Positions 27,293-35,954 of a stretch of 64,000 nt of DNA are shown piece after piece. A program made the position numbers and the translations under genes. This DNA comes from Zoogloea sp. GTDB taxonomy: Bacteria; Pseudomonadota; Gammaproteobacteria; Burkholderiales; Rhodocyclaceae. Positions within the stretch are counted from its first letter, which is position 1. Every line of letters begins with the position of its first letter. The DNA is taken from assembly GCA_023150095.1 (NCBI GenBank), contig JAKLLO010000001.1, positions 1 to 64,000 on the forward strand, read 5' to 3'. The notes below the pieces were generated by a model. That model did no database searches and was not told the origin of the DNA. It saw only the letters and a list, made by a program, of their open reading frames with translations.

Positions 27293-27508
27293 ATGAACCC
27301 GGAACTCCTCGAACTGCTGGTCACCCGCACGATGCCCTACGGCAAGTTCAAGGGCCGCCTGCTGGCCGATCTGCCGGGGCATTACCTGGCGTGGTTTGCC
27401 CGGGAGGGCTTCCCATCGGGGCAGCTGGGCCAGCTGCTGGCGATCATGCACGAGCTGGATCACAACAACCTGCGGGCGCTCCTCGACCCGCTGCGCCGGC
27501 CGGGCTGA
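27293..27508 (+). CDS. DUF3820 small protein
   Basis: This 71-residue protein contains the family signature MPYGKFKGRLLADLPGHYLAWFAREGFP. The DUF3820 domain is also found fused to or beside exonuclease domains and is probably a nucleic-acid-related module, although its function is not known. It starts after GGAGGCGG and follows the helicase gene by 14 bp, so the pair should be one transcript. The link to an RNA helicase supports, without proving, a role in RNA metabolism. Confidence 0.8.
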   Translation: MNPELLELLVTRTMPYGKFKGRLLADLPGHYLAWFAREGFPSGQLGQLLAIMHELDHNNLRALLDPLRRPG

Positions 27509-27564
27509 AGCCGCCGGCTTGCGGGGGTAAGATCGGGCTGGGCAAGACCGTTGGAGGTGCTTCC

Positions 27565-28107
27565 ATGCGCGCACTGGAACTCGGCAAGGCATTCACGCTG
27601 ATGGAATCCGGGCCCGTGGTGCTGGTGACGACCCACGATGGGCAGAAGGGCAACATCATGACCCTCTCGTGGACGATGGTCGTGGATTTCACGCCGGTCT
27701 TCGCCATCACCACCGGCGGCTGGAATCACTCCTACGCGGCGCTGCGGGCGCACCGGGAGTGCGTGATTGCGGTGCCCACGGTCGACCTGCTGGATCAGGT
27801 GGTGGGCATCGGCACCTGCTCGGGGGCCGATACCGACAAGTTTTCGAGGTTCGGGCTCACGCCGCTGCCGGCAAGGGTGGTCCGGCCGCCGCTGATCCAG
27901 GAATGCCTCGCCAACATCGAATGCCGGGTCGTCGAGATCGTCACCCCGTACAACATCGTGGTGCTGCAAGGCGTCGCCGCCCACATCGACGACACCCGCC
28001 GGGAGCGGCGGATGGTTCATGCGGTGGGGGATGGCCGCTTCATCGTCGATGGGCGCCGGATCGACCGCAGGGCGATGATGGCCACCCGGCTCCCGCCGGG
28101 CGTCTAG
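27565..28107 (+). CDS. Flavin reductase-like FMN-binding protein
   Basis: The 180-residue product has the flavin-reductase split-barrel fold, with a Pro-Val-Val-Leu-Val-Thr strand near the N-terminus (GPVVLVTTHDGQKGNIMTLSW) and the conserved aromatic/Asn patch (TTGGWNHSYAALRA). Such proteins bind FMN and reduce it with NAD(P)H, or act as stand-alone FMN-binding proteins of unknown role. The start follows TTGGAGG. It is cytoplasmic, has no obvious partner oxygenase nearby, and converges on the broken MFS gene. Confidence 0.85.
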   Translation: MRALELGKAFTLMESGPVVLVTTHDGQKGNIMTLSWTMVVDFTPVFAITTGGWNHSYAALRAHRECVIAVPTVDLLDQVVGIGTCSGADTDKFSRFGLTPLPARVVRPPLIQECLANIECRVVEIVTPYNIVVLQGVAAHIDDTRRERRMVHAVGDGRFIVDGRRIDRRAMMATRLPPGV

Positions 28108-28126
28108 CAGCCTGTTGGCTGACGGG

Positions 28127-28895
28127 CTACTCGCGCCGGGGCTGGGTGTCCCGGAAGGCGCGCCAGAGCGCCAGGTCGTAGCCGATCTTCAACACCCCGC
28201 AGACCACCAGCGGCGCCGCCAGCCAGCCGGCGGTAAACAGTGCACCGCCGATGGTCGGGCTGATCGCCAACGCCAGGCTGCGCGGCACCGCGGTGAAGCT
28301 GACCACCGCGGCCCGCTCTTCGGGCGTCACCACCTCCATCACGAAGGCGCTGCGCACCGGCACATCCATCTGCGACAGCAGCGCACGCACGAAGAGCAGC
28401 CCGAAGGCCAGTTGAAGGCTGGGGGCAAAGGCCGCAGCGATGAGGCAGACGCTGGCCTGGATGTGCGTGAACACCATCGTGTTGACCAGCCCGATGCGCT
28501 GGGCGACCCAGGGCGCAATGAGCTTCGATGCGGCCGACAGCAGCCCGGCCCAGAAGAAGAAACTGCCCGCCGCCGCCAGGGACAGGTCGAAGCGCTGGAA
28601 GAACCACAGCGCCATCAGCGCATTGATGGTCAGGCCGCCCGCAAACGAATCCACCGAGAACAGCAGTGCCAGCCGCACGATGGCCCCACGCGCCCAGCGC
28701 CAGTGTCGCCAGGGCCGAACCCAGCAGGGTTGCGGTGCTCAGGATGCCCACGTCCAGCGTGCTGAAGCCCAGGGCCAGCAGATAGGCCGGCAGCAGGATG
28801 GCCACGTAGCCATCGGCAAAGGCGCGCAGGGCCTTGCCTGCCAGGATCGGCAGCACGCCTCCATCCACACCGTCAGGCAGCAGGCGCGCCATCAA
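28127..28895 (-). pseudogene. MFS transporter with internal deletion and frameshift
   Basis: The first 70 or so codons from 28895 encode a normal MFS start (ALRAFADGYVAILLPAYLL, TLLGSALATLALGAWGH). Near 28690-28680 the match stops, and the reading continues in another frame at IVRLALLFSVDSFAGG, which in full-length relatives lies after the sixth helix. That frame then runs on as the C-terminal half to 28127. About 140 residues (helices 3-6) are missing and the two halves are out of frame, so the gene cannot make a working transporter. The alternative is an assembly error at this point. Confidence 0.75.
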
Positions 28896-29016
28896 CGTCG
28901 CCCCATGAGACAGGCTGAGTGGGCGTGGGCGTGGGGCAGGGCGGAGGCGGAGAGGGCTGGGTGGCTCATGGTTCTTCCGGGGCTGGGCGCCGGGATTCTA
29001 CGGCGAGGGGCCTGTG

Positions 29017-30054
29017 CTAGCGATGTCTGGGCGCTTCGGCGGGCGGGCGTGCCGCGTAGCGGTTGGCCAGCATCGAACACACGAAGAGCTGGATCTGATG
29101 GTAGAACATGATCGGCAGCACGATCAGCCCGATGGCCGGGTTGGCGCCAAAGAGCAGCTTTGCCATCGGCACGCCGGAGGCGAGGGTCTTCTTGGAGCCG
29201 CAGAACACCGTGGTGATCTCGTCTTCGATGCTGAAACCGAGGCGCCGGGCCACAACCGTGGACAGCACCAGCACCACGATGAGGATCAGGCCGGCGCCGA
29301 GTATCGCCGTCACCAGCACGCCGGCGCCGTTGTCGCGCCACAGGCCCGACGCGACCGAATCGCAGAAGGCGGAATAGACCAGCATCAGGATCACCCAGCG
29401 GTCGAGCAGGTGCGTGAAGCGCTTGTGACGGTGGTGCCAGGCGTGGAGCAGCGGCCGCATCAGCTGCCCGGCCACGAGGGGGAGCAGCAGCAGCTTGGCG
29501 ATGCTCATCACGGTTTCGAGGAAGGGCAGGCTCTGGCCCTCGACGTGGGTGAACAGGCCGACCAGCACGGGCGTGAGCACGATGCCGAGCACGCTTGAAA
29601 GGGTGGCGTTGAAGATGGCTGCCGGCACGTTGCCGCGCGCAAGCCCGGTCATCGCCACCGACGACGAGATGGTGGAGGGCAGCGCGCACAGGTAGCAGAA
29701 ACCCAGCGCCAGATCCCGGGGCAGCCACTTGCCGACCAGCGCATCGGCGAGCAGCCACACCAGCGGAAAAACCGCGAAGGTCATGGCCTGCGCGACCACA
29801 TGGACGCGCCAGCTGAAGAGCCCCTGGCGCAGGCTGGCGAAAGACAGGCCCAGTCCGTGCAGGAAGAAGACGATGGCGATGCCGATGTTGGCGAGGACGT
29901 CTCCGTGCAGTGTGCCGCCGCTCCGGCCCAGGTCGGGCAGAAACGTGGCGAGGACGACCGCGCCGAGCATTCCGATCAGAAACCATTCCTTGTGCAGCCA
30001 GTCGAGGCTGCGCCGGGCGATGGAGGTGTGCTGGGGCGGGGGGCTGGAAGGCAT
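29017..30054 (-). CDS. Bile acid:sodium symporter-family transporter (YfeH type)
   Basis: The 345-residue product has about ten membrane segments and belongs to the SBF-like branch that includes E. coli YfeH. Family motifs include ALPSTISSSVAMTGLARGNVPAAIFNATLSS and FCGSKKTLASGVPMAKLLF, the two crossing regions. The natural substrate is an unknown organic anion taken up with sodium. It diverges from an AraC-type regulator (107 bp between), which is the likely control. The 121 bp between this gene and the broken MFS gene show no clear signal. Confidence 0.87.
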   Translation of the reverse strand: MPSSPPPQHTSIARRSLDWLHKEWFLIGMLGAVVLATFLPDLGRSGGTLHGDVLANIGIAIVFFLHGLGLSFASLRQGLFSWRVHVVAQAMTFAVFPLVWLLADALVGKWLPRDLALGFCYLCALPSTISSSVAMTGLARGNVPAAIFNATLSSVLGIVLTPVLVGLFTHVEGQSLPFLETVMSIAKLLLLPLVAGQLMRPLLHAWHHRHKRFTHLLDRWVILMLVYSAFCDSVASGLWRDNGAGVLVTAILGAGLILIVVLVLSTVVARRLGFSIEDEITTVFCGSKKTLASGVPMAKLLFGANPAIGLIVLPIMFYHQIQLFVCSMLANRYAARPPAEAPRHR

Positions 30055-30160
30055 GGAGGGGCTCTCGTCCTGCTGTTGTGGTGACGTGGAACTCTAGGCG
30101 GATCCGGGGTGTCTGTATGGCGATATGTAGACATCCAATGCCGGAATACGGACAAAGCCC

Positions 30161-30946
30161 ATGGAAACGTCCACCAAGCGCGTCATTCCCAGCCTCTCGA
30201 ACCTGCCGCGGCCGCTCTACAACCGGCATGAATCCCTGGCGCCGGGTTCGTGGACCGAGGAGCACAGCCATCCCTGGTGCCAGCTTTCCTATGCGGCGAG
30301 CGGCGTGCTCGGGGTGCGCACTCCGGCCGGCGATTACGTCGCACCGCCGCGCTTCGCGGTGTGGATTCCGCCGGATCTGCCTCATCAGGTGGTCAACCGG
30401 CGCCAGACGGAAATGCGCAGCCTCTACGTGACGCCGGCCGCGGCCACGGCGCTGCCGGCAGAGTGCTGCGTGCTGGAGATCAGCCCGCTGGTTCGGGAGC
30501 TGATACGCCGAATCGGCGAGCTGCCGGTCGAGTACGACGAGGCCGGCCCGGCGGGGCGGCTGGTGGCGGTGTTGCTGGACGAGCTGGCAAGTCTTCGGCA
30601 GGCGAGCTTCCGGCTGCCGTTGCCGAAGGATCGGCGCGCGGTGATGATCTGCGCGCTCCTGCAGGAGCATCCGGAAGACGGCCGCAGCCTGGCCGAATGG
30701 GCGACCCAGGCCGGGGCGTCCGAGCGCACCCTGGCGCGGCTCTTCGTCAAGGAAACCGGGTTGGGCTTCGGTGAGTGGCGACAGCGCCTGCGCATGCTGC
30801 TGTCCCTCGATGCGCTCGAGGCGGGGGAGGGAATCGCCGCGGTGGCGCTCGCCCACGGCTACGAATCCACCTCGGCCTTCATCGCCGCCTTCCGGAGCAT
30901 CTTCGGGCTCACGCCCGGCGAGCTGCGCGCCCGCTCGGCAGCCTGA
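30161..30946 (+). CDS. AraC-family regulator with cupin N-terminus
   Basis: This 261-residue AraC/XylS regulator has an N-terminal cupin-type sensor (EEHSHPWCQLSYAASGVLGVRTPAGDYVAPP with metal-like His residues) and two C-terminal helix-turn-helix motifs (SLAEWATQAGASERTLARLF and AVALAHGYESTSAFIAAFRSIFGLTPGE). Its size and layout resemble NimR-type regulators of transporter genes. It is divergent from the SBF-family transporter, so control of that transporter is likely. It converges on the GntR gene, 9 bp beyond its stop. Confidence 0.85.
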   Translation: METSTKRVIPSLSNLPRPLYNRHESLAPGSWTEEHSHPWCQLSYAASGVLGVRTPAGDYVAPPRFAVWIPPDLPHQVVNRRQTEMRSLYVTPAAATALPAECCVLEISPLVRELIRRIGELPVEYDEAGPAGRLVAVLLDELASLRQASFRLPLPKDRRAVMICALLQEHPEDGRSLAEWATQAGASERTLARLFVKETGLGFGEWRQRLRMLLSLDALEAGEGIAAVALAHGYESTSAFIAAFRSIFGLTPGELRARSAA

Positions 30947-30955
30947 ACCCGCGCG

Positions 30956-31660
30956 TCAGACGACGCCGGCCGCCGCTGTTTCGGCGGGCGAATTCATCTG
31001 GCGCAGCGTGGCGACGAGGTCGGTGAAGCGCTCGCCCTGCACCACGACGTGACCACGCAGCAACGCGGCGGCGTCGTCGCTGCGGCCCGCGATGATCGCC
31101 TCGACGATGTTTGCGTGCTCGTTGAAGGATGACGCCATCCGGTTGCGCACCCGCAGCTGCAGGCGCCGGTAAGGCCGCAACCGGCGGTGCAGCGCGGTGG
31201 CCTGCTCGGCCAGGAAGCCGTTGTGGCTGGCGTCGTAGATGCAGCGGTGGAAGACCTCGTTGAGCTGGTAATAGAGGTCGGGCTTGCCTGCGTCCCGGGC
31301 CGCTTCGCAGGCCTGGTGGGCTTCCTTCAGTCGCGCCTGCTCAGCCGGCAGGATGCGCCGGGCGGCGAGACGGCCGCACATGGCTTCCAGCTCCGCCATC
31401 ACTTCAAACATCTCGCACAGGCGGTCGGCGCTCATCTCCGGCACCGTGGCGCCGCGCCGCGGACGGATCTCCACCAGGCCGATCGACGCCAGCTGAATCA
31501 GCGCTTCACGGATCGGCGTGCGTGACACGCCGAAGGCGGCGGCCAGCTCCTGTTCGTCCAGGCGCATGCCCGGCGGGTAAACGCCGGTGACGATGCGCTC
31601 CTCAATCTCTTCTCCCAGCTGCCCGGGGCGCCGGTTCTGCGTGGGGATTAGTGCGTTCAT
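30956..31660 (-). CDS. mdcY: GntR-family (FadR subfamily) regulator of the malonate operon
   Basis: The 234-residue product has an N-terminal winged helix (LDEQELAAAFGVSRTPIREALIQLASIGLVEIRPRRGATV) and a helical FCD effector domain with the metal/ligand His pattern (NEVFHRCIYDASHN, FNEHANIVEAI). In Acinetobacter, MdcY is a GntR repressor divergent from mdcL, the same arrangement as here. The Met at 31660 follows CAGGAGGTCACC; 23 extra codons upstream belong to the promoter region. Malonate or malonyl-CoA is the probable ligand. The promoters of this gene and of mdcL overlap face to face. Confidence 0.85.
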   Translation of the reverse strand: MNALIPTQNRRPGQLGEEIEERIVTGVYPPGMRLDEQELAAAFGVSRTPIREALIQLASIGLVEIRPRRGATVPEMSADRLCEMFEVMAELEAMCGRLAARRILPAEQARLKEAHQACEAARDAGKPDLYYQLNEVFHRCIYDASHNGFLAEQATALHRRLRPYRRLQLRVRNRMASSFNEHANIVEAIIAGRSDDAAALLRGHVVVQGERFTDLVATLRQMNSPAETAAAGVV

Positions 31661-31678
31661 GGTGACCTCCTGTTGATC

Positions 31679-31707
31679 ACTATACAAATTAGTTGACTTT
31701 GTGTCCA
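31679..31707 (-). promoter_or_regulatory. Sigma-70-type promoter of the GntR gene
   Basis: On the minus strand TGGACA (31707-31702) and TATAGT (31684-31679) are separated by 17 bp. The sequence TATACAAAT at 31681-31689 overlaps the -10 box and resembles one half of the operator-like sequence at 31720-31731, so the regulator may also control itself. Confidence 0.6.
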
Positions 31708-31731
31708 CGAAGACTATTCTTGTATACACAA
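31693..31731 (+). promoter_or_regulatory. Promoter and GntR operator of the mdc operon
   Basis: TTGACT at 31693-31698 and TATTCT at 31715-31720 form a -35/-10 pair with a 16-bp spacer. Immediately after it lies TTGTATACACAA (31720-31731), centred on GTATAC, close to the ATTGTATACAAT type of site reported for MdcY. A repressor bound there would cover the transcription start. The leader to mdcL is about 120 bases. Confidence 0.65.
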
Positions 31732-31849
31732 ACGAAACTTATGAATACATAAGCGCAGTTTGTAAGGAAGGTCTCAATCAAACCGAAGGCTCGAAGAAGC
31801 CCCTGACAACTCATCCCGGTGGCCTGGCCACGCTTAGGAGGAATCAAAA

Positions 31850-32251
31850 ATGATCATTTACGGAACGGCCATCCTGGCTGCCTGCCACCTGCTCGGCGTC
31901 TATATAGGCGACGCGCTGGGCAGCCTGATTGGCGTGAAGGCAAACGTCGGCGGTGTCGGCATCGCAATGATGATGCTCATCGCCGTGCGGGTTTATCTGC
32001 ACAAGCGCGGCCTGATGCCCGACACCACGGAAGCGGGTGTTGGTTTCTGGGCGGCGATGTACATCCCCGTCGTGGTCGCCATGGCGGCCCAGCAGAACGT
32101 GGTTGCGGCCCTGAAGGGCGGCCCCGTGGCGCTGATCGCGGCGCTCGGCGCGGTGATCCTGTGCGCCTGCGTGATCGCGTTGATCAATCGCACCGGCCCG
32201 AAGAATCAGGACAGCACCTGGCAGGTCGGCACGGTTGCCGACGAAACCTGA
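31850..32251 (+). CDS. mdcL: Malonate transporter subunit MadL
   Basis: This 133-residue protein has four predicted membrane helices and starts MIIYGTAILAACHLLGVYIGD, typical of MadL. MadL and MadM together form a two-component malonate:sodium (or proton) symporter. The start is 7 bases after AGGAGG. It is the first gene of the mdc operon, as in Acinetobacter mdcLMACDEGBH. Confidence 0.93.
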   Translation: MIIYGTAILAACHLLGVYIGDALGSLIGVKANVGGVGIAMMMLIAVRVYLHKRGLMPDTTEAGVGFWAAMYIPVVVAMAAQQNVVAALKGGPVALIAALGAVILCACVIALINRTGPKNQDSTWQVGTVADET

Positions 32252-32270
32252 CCCACGCGGAGAAAACACC

Positions 32271-33032
32271 ATGGAAATGATCGAACACGCCCTGCGCGAA
32301 AACCCCCTCGTGGCCGCTTTCGCCTTCGTCGGCATCATCATGTGGATCTCGGTCCACCTGTCGCGCTACCTCACGTTCGGCCGGGTGCATGGCTCTGCCA
32401 TCGCCATCGTCATCGGCCTGGGCCTTGCCTACTGGGGCGGCATCCAGACCGGCGGCAGCAAGGGCCTCGCGGATCTCAAGATGTTTGCCGGCATCGGCCT
32501 GATGGGCGGCGCGATGATGCGGGACTTCGCCATCGTCGCGACGGCCTTCGAGGTGCATGTGGATGAAGCCAAGAAAGCCGGCCTCATCGGCGTGATCGCC
32601 CTGCTGCTGGGCACCCTGATCCCGTTCATCGTCGGGGCAAGCGTCGCCTGGTCGATGGGCTACACCGACGCGGTGGCGATGACCACCATCGGCGCCGGCG
32701 CCGTCACCTACATCGTCGGCCCGGTCACCGGCGCCGCCATCGGCGCCAGCTCGGACCTGATGGCCCTGTCCATCGCCACCGGCCTCATCAAGGCCATCAT
32801 GGTGATGGTCTTCACGCCCGCCCTGGCTCGCTTCATGAGCCTCAACAACCCCCGCGCCGCGATGGTCTTCGGCGGTCTCGCCGGTACGGTCAGCGGCGTC
32901 TCCGCGGGTCTCGCCGCAACAGACCGGCGCCTCGTTCCCTACGGCGCCCTGGTGGCCACCTTCCACTCCGGCCTCGGCTGCCTGATGGGCCCGTCGGTGC
33001 TGTACCTGGCGACCAAAGCCATCGTCGGTTGA
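32271..33032 (+). CDS. mdcM: Malonate transporter subunit MadM
   Basis: The product is 253 residues with about seven to eight membrane helices and the conserved YLTFGRVHGSAIAIVIGLGLAYWGG and AITTIGAGAVTYIVG-like stretches of MadM. It is the partner of MdcL for malonate uptake. The ATG at 32271 is chosen because the family starts MEMI or similar; an upstream Met at 32235 overlaps the end of mdcL and has no ribosome site. Confidence 0.92.
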   Translation: MEMIEHALRENPLVAAFAFVGIIMWISVHLSRYLTFGRVHGSAIAIVIGLGLAYWGGIQTGGSKGLADLKMFAGIGLMGGAMMRDFAIVATAFEVHVDEAKKAGLIGVIALLLGTLIPFIVGASVAWSMGYTDAVAMTTIGAGAVTYIVGPVTGAAIGASSDLMALSIATGLIKAIMVMVFTPALARFMSLNNPRAAMVFGGLAGTVSGVSAGLAATDRRLVPYGALVATFHSGLGCLMGPSVLYLATKAIVG

Positions 33033-33067
33033 TCCCGGCTCCCACCTACACCATGACAGGAGATGCC

Positions 33068-34723
33068 ATGAACGCTCCCAACCCCACCCGAGCCTGGGAC
33101 AGCCGTCGCCAGGGGCGCCAGCGTCGCCTGGATAGGGCCGCCAGCCTCGGTCTCGAACGCCGGATCGACGCGCCCCGCATCGGCGAACTGCTCGAAGCCG
33201 TGATCGAACCCCGCGACCGGGTGTGCCTCGAAGGCAACAACCAGAAGCAGGCCGACTTCCTCTCCGAAGCCCTCGCCGACTGCAACCCGGAGCGCCTCCA
33301 CCACCTGCACATGGTGCAGTCGGTGCTGGCCCTGCCGAGCCATGTCGATCTGTTCGAACGGGGCATCGCCAGCAAGCTCGACTTCTCGTTCTCCGGCCCC
33401 CAGGGCGGCCGGCTGGCCCGGCTGGTGCAGGACCGGCAGATCGAGATTGGCGCCATCCATACCTACCTCGAGCTGTTCGGGCGCTACTTTGTCGACCTGA
33501 CACCGAACGTCTGCCTGATCGCCGCCCAGGCCGCCGATGCGGCCGGCAACCTCTACACCGGCCCCAACACCGAAGACACCCCGGCCATCGTCGAGGCCAC
33601 GGCCTTCAAGGGTGGCATCGTGATCGCCCAGGTGAATGAGCTGGTGGACACCCTGCCGCGCGTCGATGTTCCGGCCGACTGGGTGGATTTCTACGTCGTC
33701 GCGCCGCGCCCCAACTACATCGAGCCGCTGTTCACCCGCGACCCGGCGCAGATCACCGACGTGCAGGTGCTGATGGCGATGATGGCCCTGAAGGGCATCT
33801 ACGCGGAATACGGCGTCAAGCGGCTCAACCACGGCATCGGCTTCGACACCGCTGCCATCGAGCTGCTGCTCCCGACCTACGCCACCGAGCTGGGCCTGAA
33901 GGGCAAGATCTGCACCCACTGGGCGCTGAATCCCCATCCGACGCTGATCCCGGCCATCGAGTCGGGGTGCGTCGAGTCGATCCACAGCTTCGGCTCCGAA
34001 GTCGGCATGGAGAACTACATCGCCGCCCGTTCGGACATCTTCTTCACCGGCGCCGACGGCAGCATGCGGTCGAACCGCGCCTTCAGCCAGACCGCCGGGC
34101 TCTACGCCTGCGACATGTTCATCGGCTCGACCTTGCAGATCGACCTGGCCGGCAACAGCTCCACCGCCACGCTGGGGCGCATTACCGGATTCGGCGGCGC
34201 GCCCAACATGGGTTCCGACCCCCACGGCCGGCGCCACGCCTCGCCGGCCTGGCTGAAGGCAGGGCGCGAAGCCGGCGGTCCGGACGCAATCCGCGGCCGC
34301 AAGCTGGTCGTGCAGATGGTCGAGACTTTCCGCGAGCACATGGCGCCGGTCTTCGTCGAAGAGCTGGACGCCTGGAAGCTCAAGGAGAGCATGGGCATGG
34401 ATCTGCCGCCGATCATGATCTACGGCGACGACGTGACCCATATCGTCACCGAGGAGGGGATCGCCAACCTGCTCCTGTGCCGCACGCCGGAAGAGCGCGA
34501 GCAGGCCATCCGTGGCGTTGCCGGCTTCACCCCCGTCGGCATGGCGCGCGACCGGGAGATGGTCGAGCAGCTGCGCCAGCGCGGCATCATCCGCCGCGCA
34601 GAAGACCTCGGCATCGACCCCCGCCGGGCCAATCGCGACCTGCTCGCGGCCCGCTCCGTCAAAGACCTCGTTCGCTGGTCCGGTGGCCTCTACGCGCCCC
34701 CGACCCGCTTCCGCAACTGGTGA
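33068..34723 (+). CDS. mdcA: Malonate decarboxylase alpha subunit (acetyl-S-ACP:malonate transferase)
   Basis: This 551-residue subunit exchanges the acetyl group on the carrier protein for malonyl, the first step of malonate decarboxylation. It belongs to the CoA-transferase fold. Sequence such as CLEGNNQKQADFLSEAL near the N-terminus, SFGSEVGMENYIAARSD and DVTHIVTEEGIANLLLCRT are family features. The length equals that of other MdcA proteins. The ATG at 33068 follows AGGAG. Confidence 0.95.
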   Translation: MNAPNPTRAWDSRRQGRQRRLDRAASLGLERRIDAPRIGELLEAVIEPRDRVCLEGNNQKQADFLSEALADCNPERLHHLHMVQSVLALPSHVDLFERGIASKLDFSFSGPQGGRLARLVQDRQIEIGAIHTYLELFGRYFVDLTPNVCLIAAQAADAAGNLYTGPNTEDTPAIVEATAFKGGIVIAQVNELVDTLPRVDVPADWVDFYVVAPRPNYIEPLFTRDPAQITDVQVLMAMMALKGIYAEYGVKRLNHGIGFDTAAIELLLPTYATELGLKGKICTHWALNPHPTLIPAIESGCVESIHSFGSEVGMENYIAARSDIFFTGADGSMRSNRAFSQTAGLYACDMFIGSTLQIDLAGNSSTATLGRITGFGGAPNMGSDPHGRRHASPAWLKAGREAGGPDAIRGRKLVVQMVETFREHMAPVFVEELDAWKLKESMGMDLPPIMIYGDDVTHIVTEEGIANLLLCRTPEEREQAIRGVAGFTPVGMARDREMVEQLRQRGIIRRAEDLGIDPRRANRDLLAARSVKDLVRWSGGLYAPPTRFRNW

Positions 34724-34728
34724 TCGCC

Positions 34729-35043
34729 ATGGAAAACCTCGAATTCCGCTTTACCGCCCAACCCGCCAGACCTGCCGCCGGCGCTGCCCTGTGCGGCGTG
34801 GTCGGCTCCGGCAACCTGGAGATCCTGATCCGCCCCGGCGACGAGGCCGATGCCTGCACGGTGTCGATCAAGACCTCGGCGCGCGGCTTCGGCAAGATCT
34901 GGGAAGCCGTCATCGCCGACTTCGCCTCCCGCCATCCGGTGGGCGGCACCCGCATCGCCATCAACGACATGGGGGCGACCCCCGCCGTCGTCACCCTGCG
35001 CCTGGGCCAGGCCCTCGGCGACTACACCGGAGGTGCCCAATGA
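34729..35043 (+). CDS. mdcC: Malonate decarboxylase acyl-carrier protein (delta subunit)
   Basis: The 104-residue carrier binds the prosthetic group 2'-(5''-triphosphoribosyl)-3'-dephospho-CoA through phosphodiester linkage to a serine, by alignment Ser27 in GVVGSGNLEIL. Acetyl and malonyl groups are carried on this arm. The rest (TVSIKTSARGFGKIWEAVIADF) matches MdcC. Its stop overlaps mdcD by 4 bp, so the two are coupled. Confidence 0.93.
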   Translation: MENLEFRFTAQPARPAAGAALCGVVGSGNLEILIRPGDEADACTVSIKTSARGFGKIWEAVIADFASRHPVGGTRIAINDMGATPAVVTLRLGQALGDYTGGAQ

Positions 35044-35954
35044 ACGCGCCCGTCCATACCCCGCCGGCCCTGCGCCACAGCTACTTCGAGGCCAGCGCCC
35101 GCAGCCGGGTGGCCCAGCTGCTCGACGCCGGCAGCTTCCGGGAGTTTCTGCCGCCGGAAGCCTCCCAACCCAGTCCGCACCTCGCGGTGCTGGACATCCC
35201 TGGCGCGTTTGACGACGGCGTCGTCGTCGGTGCCGGGCAACTTGGCGGCAAGCCGGTGCTGCTCATCGCCCAGGAAGGGCAGTTCATGGGCGGTGCGGTG
35301 GGCGAGATCCATGGCGCCAAGATCGTCGGACTGCTGCGTCGGGCGATCCTGGAGCGGCCCGCAGCGGTGATCGTCATGGTGGATTCCGGCGGCGTGCGTC
35401 TGCACGAAGCCAACGCCGGCCTGATCGCCATCTCCGAGATCATGCGTGCGGTGCTCGACACCCGCGCGGCCGGCGTGCCGGTGATCGCCATTGTCGGCGG
35501 CAGCTGCGGGGCCTTCGGCGGCATGGGCATCGTGTCGCGCCTGTGCTCGGCCATCGTCATGTCGGAGGAGGGGCGTCTGGCGCTGTCCGGGCCGGAAGTC
35601 ATCGAGACGGTCGCGGGCGTCGAGGAGTTCGACTCCAAGGATCGCGCCCTCGTCTGGCGGGTGACCGGCGGCAAGCACCGCTACCTCACCGGAGATTGCG
35701 CCGAACTCGTCGAGGACGACGCGGCCAGCTTCCGTCGGAGCGCGATCGACCTGCTCGCCGGCTGGACCGAACCCACCCCCGGCAGCAGCACGCTGCGTGC
35801 CGAACAGGCTCGCCTGACCCAGCGCCGCGAACGCTTCGCCGGGATGCGCGACGGGCTCGAGGTCTGGGCCGCCCTGGGCGTGGTCACGCCCGCCGACGTA
35901 TCGCTTATGGACCGGGACAGCCTGGTCGCCGTCAAGAAAGGATTGCCAGCATGA
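35040..35954 (+). CDS. mdcD: Malonate decarboxylase beta subunit
   Basis: This 304-residue subunit, with MdcE, decarboxylates malonyl-S-ACP to acetyl-S-ACP. It is a crotonase/carboxyltransferase-like protein with the acyl-binding glycines in VMVDSGGVRLHEANAGL and IVGGSCGAFGGMGI. It has no biotin-related features, matching the biotin-independent enzyme. It overlaps mdcC and mdcE by 4 bp each. Confidence 0.95.
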   Translation: MNAPVHTPPALRHSYFEASARSRVAQLLDAGSFREFLPPEASQPSPHLAVLDIPGAFDDGVVVGAGQLGGKPVLLIAQEGQFMGGAVGEIHGAKIVGLLRRAILERPAAVIVMVDSGGVRLHEANAGLIAISEIMRAVLDTRAAGVPVIAIVGGSCGAFGGMGIVSRLCSAIVMSEEGRLALSGPEVIETVAGVEEFDSKDRALVWRVTGGKHRYLTGDCAELVEDDAASFRRSAIDLLAGWTEPTPGSSTLRAEQARLTQRRERFAGMRDGLEVWAALGVVTPADVSLMDRDSLVAVKKGLPA

